This document shows positions 1 to 9,139 of a stretch of DNA of 64,000 bases, piece by piece. Below the pieces are notes generated by a model, which ran no database searches, was not told the origin of the DNA, and saw only the letters and a program-made list of their open reading frames with translations. The DNA is from an uncultured bacterium. Its GTDB lineage: Bacteria; Cyanobacteriota; Vampirovibrionia; Gastranaerophilales; Gastranaerophilaceae. The position numbers were made by a program, and so were the translations under genes. How positions within the stretch are numbered: position 1 is the first letter of the stretch; every line of letters starts with the position of its first letter. The stretch spans positions 1-64,000 of the forward strand of contig CASDXV010000017.1 of the NCBI GenBank assembly GCA_949285255.1, given 5' to 3'.

Positions 1-263
1 TGAACGGAGTCTTCCTTAGTACGAGAGGACCGGGAAGAGGGAACCTCCAGTGTACGGGTTATCGCGCCAGCGGTAAACGCCCGGTAGCTGTGTTCCAAGT
101 GGATAAGTGCTGAAAGCATATAAGTACGAAGCCCACCGTAAGATGAGTTCTCTTTTGACACAAGTCAGTAAGTCCCCTTGCAGACCACGAGGTTGATAGG
201 ACGCAGGTAGAAGAATGGCAACATTTGCAGCCGAGCGTTACTAATAGGACGAGGGCTTTTCCT
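1..263 (+). rRNA. 23S ribosomal RNA, 3' end (partial)
   Basis: The window opens inside the 3' part of a 23S rRNA gene. The sarcin-ricin loop core AGTACGAGAGGACC lies near positions 18-31 and is followed by the conserved domain VI and 3'-terminal helices. The 5' part is outside the window. The exact mature 3' end, placed near 263, is estimated from the last conserved block and is uncertain by about ten bases. The 90-base spacer to the 5S gene holds no tRNA. Reading frames on both strands here are rRNA shadows. Confidence 0.93.
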
Positions 264-356
264 GATAACCGTTTGGTTAAGGAAAAATACATCGGTTTTA
301 TATTATCTGTGCAACTTTCAGCGTGCAGGCTGAAAAAGCTGCATGACATCAGGTTT

Positions 357-471
357 TCTGGTGGCCAAGCGGTAGGACTCCACCCGTTCCCATCCCGAAC
401 ACGGTCGTAAAGACTACTCGCGCTGACAATACTCGGAGGGTAGCCTCCCGGGAAGATAAGTTGCTGCCAGA
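357..471 (+). rRNA. 5S ribosomal RNA
   Basis: A sequence of about 115 bases has the usual 5S start TCTGGTGGC, which pairs with the end GCTGCCAGA. The conserved loop motif CCCGTTCCCATCCCGAAC lies in between. It sits directly downstream of the 23S gene in the usual rRNA operon order and is followed by a strong hairpin terminator. Ends are set by the terminal helix and may be off by one or two bases. Confidence 0.93.
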
Positions 472-485
472 TCTTATATTTATAA

Positions 486-516
486 AAAGAACTCTCAAAT
501 CTGAGAGTTCTTTTTA
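486..516. terminator. Rho-independent terminator after the rRNA operon
   Basis: A 12-bp stem (AAAGAACTCTCA paired with TGAGAGTTCTTT) with a short loop is followed by a T-run. It lies 15 bases beyond the 5S gene. The opposite strand also ends in a T-run, so it may also stop the minus-strand TPR gene transcript that ends at 576. Confidence 0.85.
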
Positions 517-575
517 TTTGTAGTTTTTAATGGTTAAAAAAAGCCTGAATCTCATACAAATAAATTTTGGTATAG

Positions 576-1754
576 TTATTTTTTCTTTGAAAAAAAGCTT
601 ATAATCTTCTCAAGAAGCCCTTCATCCTCATACATTGCTTCTTTTTGTGATTTTTGTTCAATCACTTTGCCGTAGTATTGTGCAAGTTTTAAGTCACCTT
701 GTTCATAATAAAAATCGCCTAAAATCTGCCCTGCGCGTTTGTCGTTATCTATTTCATAAACTTTTTTCCAATATTCCATTGAGGCAAATTTTTCACCGTT
801 ATTTGCATAAAGGTTTGCAAGCTCAATTAGGGTATTTTTATCATTTGGGTTTGCATTGTGAGCGTGAGTAAATTCAACTATAGCTTCATCAAAGCGTTTT
901 CTTACTTTGTAACAGTATCCCCAGTTATAAGCGGACTTAAATTCATCTTCCATGCCCTCATAAATTAAAGCCTTCATTTGGAAAGAAAGAGCGTTTGGCA
1001 GGCTGATATCGGTGTATTTTTCAACAAAATTCAGCGCCTGTTCAAACTCTTGCTTATTGTAGTGATACTGCGCCTCAAGCAGATAATATGTTGCAAGCTG
1101 CTCTTTGTTTTGTTCTTTGTAGAGGTTTTTATCTTCCTTAATTTTATCTAAAATCTCTCTTGCCTTGTCATTTTGTTCATCTTGCAGAAGAATTTTGGTC
1201 TTTAAAAAATTATCCTCAACAACCTCAAGTGCGTTTTTATAATCATTCATTTTAAAATACAGGTTAGCAAGGATATTTTTAAATTCACTGTCATCGCTAA
1301 ACTGTGCAAGAGCCTTTTTTGCTATGCCAATGGCGCTCTCGGGGCTGTCTTCTTTTGAATACAGGTCAATAAGCTCAATATATGCGTCTTTTTGTGTTGC
1401 ATCAATATCGATTATTTTTAAAAACTCGTCTACTGCGCGCAGGTTTTTGCCTGTAACTTTATATAAGCGGCCGAGTTTTCTTAGTGCATCAACCGATTGA
1501 GATTCAAGGTTAAGCGCTTTTTTCACATCGTTTATGGCATGCTCGTATTTATTTTGAACGATATTTACATTTGCGCGTGTTAAATAGTACATGAATTTAT
1601 CGCGCTCAAGATATAAATCCATTAGCTGAGAAAGAGCAGTTTCATCGCCTGGGGCAAACTCTATGATTTTTGTATAGATTTCAATAGCTTTTTCTTCGTT
1701 ACCTTTTATAAGTTCATCGTTTGCTGCTTGGTGCAGATTATATACATCATTCAT
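576..1754 (-). CDS. Tetratricopeptide-repeat protein
   Basis: A 392-residue soluble protein built almost wholly of tetratricopeptide-type helical pairs. Repeats are visible near residues 15-50, 60-90, 95-125, 160-190, 230-260, 285-320 and 325-355, with the usual A/G at position 8 and P near position 32 (FAPGDET, NPNDKNT). There is no signal peptide or membrane segment; the last 20 residues are basic. TPR proteins are scaffolds, so no enzyme activity is expected and the partner cannot be told from sequence. The gene starts 4 bases after the phosphoesterase stop and its ribosome site (GGGGAG) lies inside that gene's end, so the two are co-transcribed. The family is clear; the role is unknown. 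Confidence 0.85.
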   Translation of the reverse strand: MNDVYNLHQAANDELIKGNEEKAIEIYTKIIEFAPGDETALSQLMDLYLERDKFMYYLTRANVNIVQNKYEHAINDVKKALNLESQSVDALRKLGRLYKVTGKNLRAVDEFLKIIDIDATQKDAYIELIDLYSKEDSPESAIGIAKKALAQFSDDSEFKNILANLYFKMNDYKNALEVVEDNFLKTKILLQDEQNDKAREILDKIKEDKNLYKEQNKEQLATYYLLEAQYHYNKQEFEQALNFVEKYTDISLPNALSFQMKALIYEGMEDEFKSAYNWGYCYKVRKRFDEAIVEFTHAHNANPNDKNTLIELANLYANNGEKFASMEYWKKVYEIDNDKRAGQILGDFYYEQGDLKLAQYYGKVIEQKSQKEAMYEDEGLLEKIISFFSKKK

Positions 1755-1758
1755 AAGA

Positions 1759-2484
1759 TTACTCTCCCCTTAGATACATCCTTGCAAGCTCGTCACTGTG
1801 CAGGAAACCTCTTTGTTTTATAAGATTGTTTACTTTTACGTTGTCATATTTTGCACTTTTGTGTTCAATTTGAAATGTAGCATCGTCGTTAATTTGAAGC
1901 AATGCCCAGTACGGCATTTTATCTTCTGTCATTGAGCGTCCTACAGAGCCTACATTTACTACGGTTTTTCCTGAATTTAGAGAATAGCCGCAGGGAATAT
2001 GCGTGTGCCCGCACAAAATAAGCTCTGCTTTTGAATCTGCAACCATCTGCTCTACATTTTCTAAGTCTAAATTAGGATAAATATTTTCATCCTGCGCTCT
2101 TGGTGAACCGTGCACAAGTTCAATTTTAAGACCGTTCGCTTCGATATATTTTTTCTCGGGCAGATTTTTTACAAAGTCTATATATTTTTTATCAACTATT
2201 TTTAAATCTTCTCTTAGAGCATAGCCCATACAGGGAAATTTGTTTTTTGCTTTTTCAAAAAGCTCTTCACTGTAGTGTGCAACCATTTTATCGGTATTAC
2301 CTTGGATTATTTCTAGGTTTTTAATATTTAAAATCTTCTGTGCCGTGCCGTTTGGGTCATAGCCTGCCATTAAAATATCGCCAAGACAAAAAACTCTATC
2401 AACACCGATTTTATCAATTTGCTTCAACACCGCATCAAGTGCCAGTGTGTTTGCGTGAATGTCTGAGATAACCGCTATTTTCAT
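1759..2484 (-). CDS. Calcineurin-like metallophosphoesterase (YfcE/MJ0936-type phosphodiesterase)
   Basis: A 241-residue protein carrying the full two-metal phosphoesterase set: D8 and H10 (SDIHAN), D36 (LGDILMAG), N63 (QGNTD), the VHGSPR histidine and the CGHTHIP pair, followed by VNVGSVGRS. Length and motif order match small cytosolic phosphodiesterases of the YfcE/MJ0936 type, which hydrolyse phosphodiester or phosphomonoester bonds with Mn2+ or similar metals. The natural substrate is unknown. It is the first gene of a two-gene operon with the TPR protein and is divergent from ispG, with only 34 bases between the two starts. Confidence 0.86.
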   Translation of the reverse strand: MKIAVISDIHANTLALDAVLKQIDKIGVDRVFCLGDILMAGYDPNGTAQKILNIKNLEIIQGNTDKMVAHYSEELFEKAKNKFPCMGYALREDLKIVDKKYIDFVKNLPEKKYIEANGLKIELVHGSPRAQDENIYPNLDLENVEQMVADSKAELILCGHTHIPCGYSLNSGKTVVNVGSVGRSMTEDKMPYWALLQINDDATFQIEHKSAKYDNVKVNNLIKQRGFLHSDELARMYLRGE

Positions 2485-2518
2485 GCTATGATTTTAACAT
2501 AAAAAAGGAATTAATGTT

Positions 2519-3583
2519 ATGGAAAAGATTCAAATTAAAATCGGTGATGTAAAAATAGGGGCAGGGGCGCCTGTTAGCGTGCAGTCTATGACAAATACCA
2601 AGACTGACGATGTAGAGGGCACATTAAGACAGATTAATGAATTAAAAGAGGCGGGATGCGAGATTGTGCGTCTTGCTGTTTTAAATAAAGATTGCGCTCA
2701 AAAAATTAAAGACATAAAAAACAAATCACCTCTGCCTATTGTGGCTGATATTCATTTTGATTATCGTCTTGCGCTTGAGTGTATGAACTCAGGCGTTGAC
2801 GCACTTAGACTTAACCCCGGTAATATAGGCGGTATAGAGCATGTAAGAAAAGTTGTCGATGTGGCAAAAAAAACACAAACCCCGATAAGAATAGGTGTAA
2901 ACGCAGGTTCGCTTGAGCGTGAGCTGCAAGCAGATAAAACACTAAAGCTTGAAGAAAAAATGGTTAAAAGCGCTATGTCGCATATAAAAATGCTTGAGGA
3001 TTGTGATTTTAACCTTATTAAAGTTTCGCTAAAGTCAAGTGACGTGATGACGACAATTAAAGCATACAGGTTAATTAACGATTTAATTCCCTATCCTTTA
3101 CATGTGGGTGTAACAGAAGCAGGTACTTTAAGAGGCGGGCTTATAAAATCTTCAATCGGCATAGGAACGCTTTTGGCAGAGGGCATAGGTGATACCATAA
3201 GAGTTTCGCTCACGGAAAACCCTGTTGAGGAGGTTTATGCCGCTTGGGATATTTTAAAAGCCCTTAAAATGCGCCAAAGAGGTGTGAATTTTGTTTCTTG
3301 TCCTACTTGCGGGCGCACTAAAATTGACCTTATAGGTTTGGCTAAAAAAGTTGAAGAGAGATTTAAAAACCTTGATGCACCAATTACAATAGCTACCATG
3401 GGATGCCCTGTTAACGGGCCAAATGAAGCTCGTGACGCTGATTTTGGTATAGCAGGTGCAATTGGCGAGGGGTATATATTTAAAAAAGGTGAACTTGTAA
3501 AAAAAGTTCCGCAGGAAGTTTTATTGGATGAATTTGAAAAGGTAATCAAAGAGGGACTTGGCGAGTTAAATTTTTTTAAGTAA
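2519..3583 (+). CDS. ispG: 4-hydroxy-3-methylbut-2-en-1-yl diphosphate synthase
   Basis: IspG/GcpE, the [4Fe-4S] enzyme of the penultimate step of the MEP isoprenoid pathway. It converts MEcPP to HMBPP in the cytosol. The 354-residue length fits the short bacterial form. The TIM-barrel part covers about residues 1-240 and the C-terminal cluster domain carries C261, C264 and C296 plus E303 (CPTCGRT; MGCPVNGPNEA). The ATG at 2519 follows an AAGGAA ribosome site with good spacing. The gene is divergent from the phosphoesterase; its promoter must overlap that gene's 5' end because the gap is only 34 bases. It confirms use of the MEP rather than the mevalonate route. Confidence 0.96.
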   Translation: MEKIQIKIGDVKIGAGAPVSVQSMTNTKTDDVEGTLRQINELKEAGCEIVRLAVLNKDCAQKIKDIKNKSPLPIVADIHFDYRLALECMNSGVDALRLNPGNIGGIEHVRKVVDVAKKTQTPIRIGVNAGSLERELQADKTLKLEEKMVKSAMSHIKMLEDCDFNLIKVSLKSSDVMTTIKAYRLINDLIPYPLHVGVTEAGTLRGGLIKSSIGIGTLLAEGIGDTIRVSLTENPVEEVYAAWDILKALKMRQRGVNFVSCPTCGRTKIDLIGLAKKVEERFKNLDAPITIATMGCPVNGPNEARDADFGIAGAIGEGYIFKKGELVKKVPQEVLLDEFEKVIKEGLGELNFFK

Positions 3584-3591
3584 AAATTACA

Positions 3592-3621
3592 TTAAACAGT
3601 TGGTCAAAAAACTGATATAAT
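3592..3621 (+). promoter_or_regulatory. Sigma-70-type promoter with extended -10
   Basis: TTAAAC at 3592-3597 and a perfect TATAAT at 3616-3621 are 18 bases apart, with the extended -10 signature TGATATAAT. Transcription would begin near 3628, giving a leader of about 27 bases for the small exported protein gene. Confidence 0.6.
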
Positions 3622-3654
3622 ATATAATAATGGTAGTGTAGTATGAGGTATATT

Positions 3655-4044
3655 ATGAAAAAAGTTATATTAGCATTAACGGTTACACTATTTACACAAG
3701 GCGCTTATGCGTATTTAGAAGCGGGTAACACTGCAGATATTGAAAGGCTTGATAAAGCAGGATACTCTCAAGCAGCTTTAAAAATTATAGACAGAGCCGT
3801 AAGTCAGTCGCAAGGACAGGGCAATTTAGATAATGAACACTATGTAAGATACTATAACGATTATAAACCGAAAAACGGTCTTGCAGCATTTTATACTAAG
3901 GCAAGAATCTATATCGACCCTACAACAGAGGATGATTTCTTTGGCCGTCATGAAATAGACTACAATAATGCTTGGTTTCCTGATATGCACGATAGCACAG
4001 TTAAGGTTAACACTAACAGAAATTCAACAATAGAAGACCTATAA
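3655..4044 (+). CDS. Small exported protein of unknown function
   Basis: About 129 residues, not recognised. The first 20 residues form a Sec signal peptide: two lysines, a hydrophobic core, then GAYA before the likely mature start YLEAGN. The mature part is hydrophilic, rich in Asp, Asn and Tyr, and has no cysteine. The start at 3655 is preferred over the in-frame ATG at 3643 because GAGG at 3645-3648 sits 6 bases before 3655. It has its own extended -10 promoter. Its 3' end overlaps the nuoN-like gene on the other strand by 6 bases. Likely periplasmic; function unknown. Confidence 0.7.
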   Translation: MKKVILALTVTLFTQGAYAYLEAGNTADIERLDKAGYSQAALKIIDRAVSQSQGQGNLDNEHYVRYYNDYKPKNGLAAFYTKARIYIDPTTEDDFFGRHEIDYNNAWFPDMHDSTVKVNTNRNSTIEDL

Positions 4045-5442
4045 TCCTAAAAACAGGCTGATTGAAATAACTATAAGTACAAAGAGGATTGAATAGTTTA
4101 AATTCGTCCTCTTTTTTAGTACTGTTTTTTGTGGTTCTTTTCTGTAATGCGGTTTTTTATAAATTATATTTACAAATTTGAGCACTGCATAAGCAAGAAT
4201 TATATAAGATAAAAACATCAAAATGTTTACCGTAATACTCCATAAACCTGTTTGAAAAAGAGCAAGAGAGATTTGATATCTTGCAGCAATAATGCCCGAG
4301 GGTATAAGCCCCGCGCTTATAAAAAGTGCTATGCTTAATAATGTTGCATAATATGGGTTTGTGTAATAAATGCCCTCAAAGTCTGTAAGTTTAGTTGAGT
4401 CTTTTTTATTTATATCAAAAATTGCAAATGCGCATAAGAGCGTAAGGGTTGATATCAATGTATTTGCGAGCAAAAACGCAGTTGCTTTGTTTAGAGCGGT
4501 TGTACCGACAAAAAATCCAAGAGCTATTGTGCAGAAATTTAGTGAATTTAGAGAAAATATAAAATCGTTATATGTCTTTGCTCTTAGTATTTTAATGGCA
4601 ATAAAAGGTAAGCTTAGAGCAAGAACAATTATAAAAAATGCCTTACAAAGAGGTGCTACAGGTATCATTGCAGCAAATATTTTTGTAAAAACAGCACAGT
4701 AAATTACAAATACCACGGTATTTAAAAATACAAAAGACGGGAAATTGTATTTTAAAAAACCCTGTCCGTCTTTAGTAAATACAAAGGCAAATGCGCCTTT
4801 GAATATAACAGATAGTAAAAACAGTACTGAAAATACGGTTAAAATAACATTGTTTGTCGGGTCTGATACAGTTAAAATCCCGTATGATATTATCATTAGT
4901 GCACTTGAAGCCAGTGAGAAAATGAGATATTTGTATGCACTGTAGAATATTTCTCTATTTTTAAATGCAAGAATTATAAAAAGCGTACAGGCTGATATTA
5001 CTTCAAGCGAGAGAACAAAAGGCAAAAACCCTTTTGATGCAAATAAAATATTTGTGCCAAGTGCGGTGCACAGGTAAAGAGTATTAAAGTAATGTTGTTT
5101 AAAACGAAGCTTTTTAAGATGTTTTAGCGATATTAAAAATGCCATAAGTATCGCTGTTTGAGAAAGTATACAAAGACTCATCTCAAGTGCTCCAAAAACA
5201 ATATTACCGTTTAAAATACTTATGGTGCTTACTCTATCTGTAGATAAAAAACCTATTAACATTGGAGTTTGCAGGATAATTGAAGATAATAGGGTAGAAA
5301 TAGTGATAATATTTGAGAATTTTTGGGAGTATTTGTTAAATAAACCCATAAAAGCAAAATTTATTACCGCCCCTAAAAATACTACAATAAAGCCTGTAAG
5401 AGGGTAAATTATATCTTGTGTAATTATAAAATTATCAAACAT
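4039..5442 (-). CDS. nuoN: NADH-quinone oxidoreductase subunit N-like protein
   Basis: A 467-residue polytopic membrane protein with about 13-14 hydrophobic segments, the last gene of a five-gene operon in canonical order J-K-L-M-N. It belongs to the antiporter-like subunit family of complex I. Residues expected in the proton path are partly kept: E147 (LSLEVIS), K171 (AYKYLIF) and K215 (VIFKGAF). The PFH motif that normally follows the last lysine and the next helix lysine (TVSKI) are missing. The C-terminus has a basic stretch before a final helix. GGAG precedes the ATG. Identification rests on gene order plus family features; overall similarity to well-known NuoN looks low. Confidence 0.72.
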   Translation of the reverse strand: MFDNFIITQDIIYPLTGFIVVFLGAVINFAFMGLFNKYSQKFSNIITISTLLSSIILQTPMLIGFLSTDRVSTISILNGNIVFGALEMSLCILSQTAILMAFLISLKHLKKLRFKQHYFNTLYLCTALGTNILFASKGFLPFVLSLEVISACTLFIILAFKNREIFYSAYKYLIFSLASSALMIISYGILTVSDPTNNVILTVFSVLFLLSVIFKGAFAFVFTKDGQGFLKYNFPSFVFLNTVVFVIYCAVFTKIFAAMIPVAPLCKAFFIIVLALSLPFIAIKILRAKTYNDFIFSLNSLNFCTIALGFFVGTTALNKATAFLLANTLISTLTLLCAFAIFDINKKDSTKLTDFEGIYYTNPYYATLLSIALFISAGLIPSGIIAARYQISLALFQTGLWSITVNILMFLSYIILAYAVLKFVNIIYKKPHYRKEPQKTVLKKRTNLNYSILFVLIVISISLFLGL

Positions 5443-5451
5443 CTCTACTCC

Positions 5452-6936
5452 TTAAAATGAAAACATTGAAACAATCATATCAGCATATCTGCTTAGAATT
5501 TCCCCTAAGTAATAAGGAAACGCTCCAAGTATAATTATTAAAGACACAATGGTTAAAAGTGCTATCCACCTGTGCCTTAAAAGGTCTGAGGCTTTAGATA
5601 CACTGCACTCACCTGCACCAAAAAATATATTTTGGAATGTTTTTATTGTATAAATCATTCCTAAGATAAATACGGGTATTATAAATAATGTGCACATCCA
5701 GATTGTATTTTGCGTATAAACTTCTGTTGAAAAGCCTCCTAATATAGAGAGAAATCTGCTGACAAATCCGCAAGTAAGCGGCAGATTTGCACCGGCAAGT
5801 GTGAGTACAAAGGTAAATGCGGCAAGTTTTGGAGTATAGCTTGCGAGCCCTCCCATAAAGGGAAGTTTTGTTGTTTTAAAGATTTGCACTACAAAGCAAT
5901 AACACAGGAACAGCCCTAAAAGTATAAGACTTTGAGAAATTATTTGATATATTGCTCCGCACACTCCGTTGATGTTGATTGATGCAAGAGAGGGAATGCT
6001 CAAAAGTACCTGAGAAAAACAAAAATATGCAAAAGATTTTTTTATGTCTTTTGAACCTATTGCAAGGAAAGCAAAATATATGACATTAACCATTGCAATA
6101 ATTGCAAGATAAGGGGCAATTAGTCCAAAGACGTAGCTTAGAGCGTACATATTAAATTTAATAAAGATAAAAAATCCTAAAATAAATTCTGTTAAAAATA
6201 TAAAACACAAAGGTGCACAGAGCCCCTCTATCGTACCTTGCAGTATTTTATGAAAAGGAAAAATCGGCAATTTGGCAAAAACCAAAAGAACTATGGCAAA
6301 AAATGCCAAAAACTGCACAACGGAAGAAAGCTCAGAGCTTACCTGTACAAGATTTTGGATGTTCGGGTAGATAGAATTTTTTATAAGCACAGCACTTATT
6401 AGAGTCATAGCCCCCATAAAGGCAAGAGAGCAGGAAAAGTTTAAAATAGCATACCTGTCAGCTATAATTTTGCCTTTTGGCATTGCAAAGTTTGAAATTA
6501 AGATATAAGCACAGAATATTTCAAAAAATAACGCCAAGCAAAACAGGTATAGATTTTGTACACAAAACATCAAAACTGCCGATGTTTCAAAAAACAGTGC
6601 AAATGAATAAAATAATTTTTGCTTGCTTATAAGAGTGCTTTTAGCAACTATCATACAAATGGTTATGATAAATATCACAAGGGTTGATAAAATCATGCTA
6701 AGCGCATCGAAACCAAAAAGTATGTTGTAGTTTTTTAAATTTACAACATATTGAAGCTCAGAGTTTGTATTGTAGTTAATTAAAAACCCTAAGGCGTAGA
6801 TAAGATAAGCTATATTAAAGTACTTTGCAAAACGTCTTATTACTACTGTGTTGTTCCTAAAAAATCCTATAAATATAAGAATTCCCGCCAAAAGAGGTAA
6901 AATTGCCAAGATAAATATATTTAAAATTTCTCCCAT
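5452..6936 (-). CDS. nuoM: NADH-quinone oxidoreductase subunit M-like protein
   Basis: A 494-residue antiporter-like membrane subunit with about 14 hydrophobic segments. It lies between nuoL- and nuoN-like genes and overlaps the nuoL stop by one base. Kept residues include E139 (FFEIFCAY, the equivalent of E. coli E144), K222 (FAKLPIF, the equivalent of K234) and H229 in FPFH. The lysine corresponding to E. coli K265 appears to be E250 (FLTEF), and the usual SHMGF and AHG motifs are changed to SQVLL and SQS. It probably forms one proton-pumping-type module of the membrane arm, but with an altered exit path. The alignment was done by eye. Confidence 0.75.
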   Translation of the reverse strand: MGEILNIFILAILPLLAGILIFIGFFRNNTVVIRRFAKYFNIAYLIYALGFLINYNTNSELQYVVNLKNYNILFGFDALSMILSTLVIFIITICMIVAKSTLISKQKLFYSFALFFETSAVLMFCVQNLYLFCLALFFEIFCAYILISNFAMPKGKIIADRYAILNFSCSLAFMGAMTLISAVLIKNSIYPNIQNLVQVSSELSSVVQFLAFFAIVLLVFAKLPIFPFHKILQGTIEGLCAPLCFIFLTEFILGFFIFIKFNMYALSYVFGLIAPYLAIIAMVNVIYFAFLAIGSKDIKKSFAYFCFSQVLLSIPSLASININGVCGAIYQIISQSLILLGLFLCYCFVVQIFKTTKLPFMGGLASYTPKLAAFTFVLTLAGANLPLTCGFVSRFLSILGGFSTEVYTQNTIWMCTLFIIPVFILGMIYTIKTFQNIFFGAGECSVSKASDLLRHRWIALLTIVSLIIILGAFPYYLGEILSRYADMIVSMFSF

Positions 6937-8840
6937 TAATTTATTACCCCCGTTTTAAAATACAAAATTACAAATACCAATGCTACTAAAAACATCCATA
7001 GCGCAAGCGTAAAAAACTCTGAGTTTATATTATTTGTCTCAAGTTTTTCTTTTACAAATGAAATTATTTTTATTTTTAATTTGGCAAGTGTGTATAAAAT
7101 TCCTATTACATATTTTTCAAAGAATAAGCAAATTTTTGCTACAAAGAGTGGTAATTTTTCAAAAAGAAAATCTATAAAATAATCGCACCAAAAGTGCTCT
7201 GCGGCAATTTTTCTTAAAGGACGAAAACGAAGAGAGCTGATTCTTTTTGCAAAGTATATGTTATAAGCAAGATAATAACCTGCTATACAGGCTATAAAAG
7301 CAAAAATATTTATAAAAAAGTCGGGCGTCATTGCTTTTTTTATAGTGGAAAAAGATAAAAAAGCACCTGAATATTTGTTAAAAATTAAGCCGAAAAATAC
7401 CACGGGAACACTCAAAAGCAAAATTGCAAATTTCATCAATCTGCTTGTTTTTTGAATTTCATAGCTTCCTCTGTAGCCCCCTTCAAAGACTCTAAAGTAA
7501 ACTCTAAAGAGGTAAAAAGCACTCATAAATAAAATAACAAGCAAGAGTAATGAATATACCAATGATTTTTCAAACACAAGATTATTTATAAACTCTGTTT
7601 TTGGATAAAAGCCGCTAAATAACACCCCGCAAAGTGAAAGCGCTCCTATAATATAAGTAAATGCCAAAAAGGGTGATTTTTCTCTTAAGCCGCCAAGAAA
7701 TCTTATGTTTTCTTGTGAGCCGCTGCAGTAGCTGACACAATCAAGACTATAGCAAATAAGTGCCGCCGCAAGTCCTGAACATATCAGGTAAAAAACACTT
7801 GTTTCATACATTTTAAAACCAAGCGCGCACATTACAATACCAACTTGAGAAACTGCCATCCAAGAGCAAATTTGTTTTAGACTGTTTTCTTTAAATGCTA
7901 TTGCACAGGCAATTAGAGCTGATGTTATTCCAATTATTTTAACTATTTCAAAAATCCCGTCAGCCAGATTTAAAAGCGGATAGAGTCTGTAGAGCAAAAA
8001 TACCCCCTGAGCAAGCACAACGGGACTTAAAATAACTGAAAACGCCGGATTTGGAGCGTCAGAGCATAAGGATATTTTTGATACAAAAGGAAACTGCGAG
8101 CTTTTAATAATTGCCCCTATTACAAAAAGAATGCAAATAAAAGCAAACATAAAAGGATTAAGGCTTGCAAAAGAATACAACCCCAGCGAGTTTATGTTAT
8201 TAAACCCAAGGGTCGGTATATTTATGGTATCGGGTACAAGAGTTGAGAAAAACAAAAATGCAACAGATGCGCTTATTAGTATAAAATCTCCTGTTAAATC
8301 GGCCATAAAAAGCTTTTTTGAGCTGTTTTGAGCGTGCGGTTTTTGAAAATAAAAATTTGCAAAAAGATAGCAGGCAAGGCTTGTTGCCATCATAAACACT
8401 ACACTTTGCATAAGATTTGAACTTAAAAAGAAACAAAACGAGAAAAACTGCAGCAGATTTAAGTATATATAAAACCTTGCGAATCCTTGTCTGTTTTGAC
8501 GAAGATATTTGTATGAAAAAATATTTGCAACAAGGAAAAACCCGCCGACAAGAAGTGCAAAAAGAGAAGTCAGGTTGTCTGCGTATATTCCAAAGTACAG
8601 GGGTATGTTTTGTATTACACAAATAGGGTAATTACTCTCAAGTGTGTAACCCTGATATGTTATTACATATTCAAAAAGCAGCACGGATGAAGATAGCGAG
8701 CAAAGTGAAAGAAAAGTACTTGACGCAAAATTTATGTAATCAGGTATGTTTTTGAAAATAAGTTTAAAAATTAATAACAAAACCGCACATATAAGTGGAG
8801 TGCATACCATAAGATAAACAAGACTTACAATGTCTATCAT
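6936..8840 (-). CDS. nuoL: NADH-quinone oxidoreductase subunit L-like protein, channel residues altered
   Basis: A 634-residue polytopic protein with the NuoL hallmark C-terminus: after about 14 helices comes a long lateral-helix region (about residues 545-605) and a final anchor helix. K246 (IKSSQFP) matches E. coli K229 and K414 (FYPKTEF) matches K399. However, the glutamate of GWEGVG is replaced (MATSLA, residues 151-156), ALIHAAT reads SVILSPV, and the histidines of FHLMTHAFFK read FYLICSGLAA. The core proton-path acid and histidines are therefore absent. The gene overlaps nuoK by 4 bases. It is still a NuoL by architecture and position, but may not pump in the usual way. Confidence 0.78.
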   Translation of the reverse strand: MIDIVSLVYLMVCTPLICAVLLLIFKLIFKNIPDYINFASSTFLSLCSLSSSVLLFEYVITYQGYTLESNYPICVIQNIPLYFGIYADNLTSLFALLVGGFFLVANIFSYKYLRQNRQGFARFYIYLNLLQFFSFCFFLSSNLMQSVVFMMATSLACYLFANFYFQKPHAQNSSKKLFMADLTGDFILISASVAFLFFSTLVPDTINIPTLGFNNINSLGLYSFASLNPFMFAFICILFVIGAIIKSSQFPFVSKISLCSDAPNPAFSVILSPVVLAQGVFLLYRLYPLLNLADGIFEIVKIIGITSALIACAIAFKENSLKQICSWMAVSQVGIVMCALGFKMYETSVFYLICSGLAAALICYSLDCVSYCSGSQENIRFLGGLREKSPFLAFTYIIGALSLCGVLFSGFYPKTEFINNLVFEKSLVYSLLLLVILFMSAFYLFRVYFRVFEGGYRGSYEIQKTSRLMKFAILLLSVPVVFFGLIFNKYSGAFLSFSTIKKAMTPDFFINIFAFIACIAGYYLAYNIYFAKRISSLRFRPLRKIAAEHFWCDYFIDFLFEKLPLFVAKICLFFEKYVIGILYTLAKLKIKIISFVKEKLETNNINSEFFTLALWMFLVALVFVILYFKTGVIN

Positions 8841-9139
8841 CTTTCCCCTTTCGCTGCCTGCTCAATTTTATCCATATCAAGAGTGTTAAATTTCTTGTAA
8901 ATTTTAATAATTATAAATGTCCCGATAAAGTAAATAATCGGAGCAAATACGCATAAAACAAGTGCTATAGCTTCATTCATCCTGCTTTGATTTACGCTTA
9001 GCGCTAAAATTGATGAATTGTACATTAAAATTACGCCCAAAAATACCTTTAAGATATTTTTGCTTGTGGCACATACAAATATCCCCATGCAAAAAAGTAT
9101 TATTGCTGCGATTAAAACTTTTAGGCAAAGCGCACTCAT
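8837..9139 (-). CDS. nuoK: NADH-quinone oxidoreductase subunit K-like protein
   Basis: A 100-residue protein with three transmembrane helices, the usual size for NuoK. It sits between nuoJ and nuoL with ATGA-type 4-base overlaps on both sides. NuoK normally carries two buried glutamates (E. coli E36 and E72) that are needed for activity. Here the matching places read GVILMYNS (residues 35-42) and VFAPIIY (64-70), so both acids are missing. In this respect it resembles MrpC/MnhC of Na+/H+ antiporters, which is related to NuoK. Operon order argues for a complex I-type subunit. Confidence 0.72.
   Translation of the reverse strand: MSALCLKVLIAAIILFCMGIFVCATSKNILKVFLGVILMYNSSILALSVNQSRMNEAIALVLCVFAPIIYFIGTFIIIKIYKKFNTLDMDKIEQAAKGER

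Noticed and set aside
59-410. Reading frames of 96 and 61 codons on both strands
   Set aside because: They lie in the 23S/5S rRNA genes and have no protein-like features.
8200-8622. A 140-codon frame on the minus strand
   Set aside because: It lies inside the nuoL-like gene in another frame; composition is that of a shadow and no ribosome site fits.
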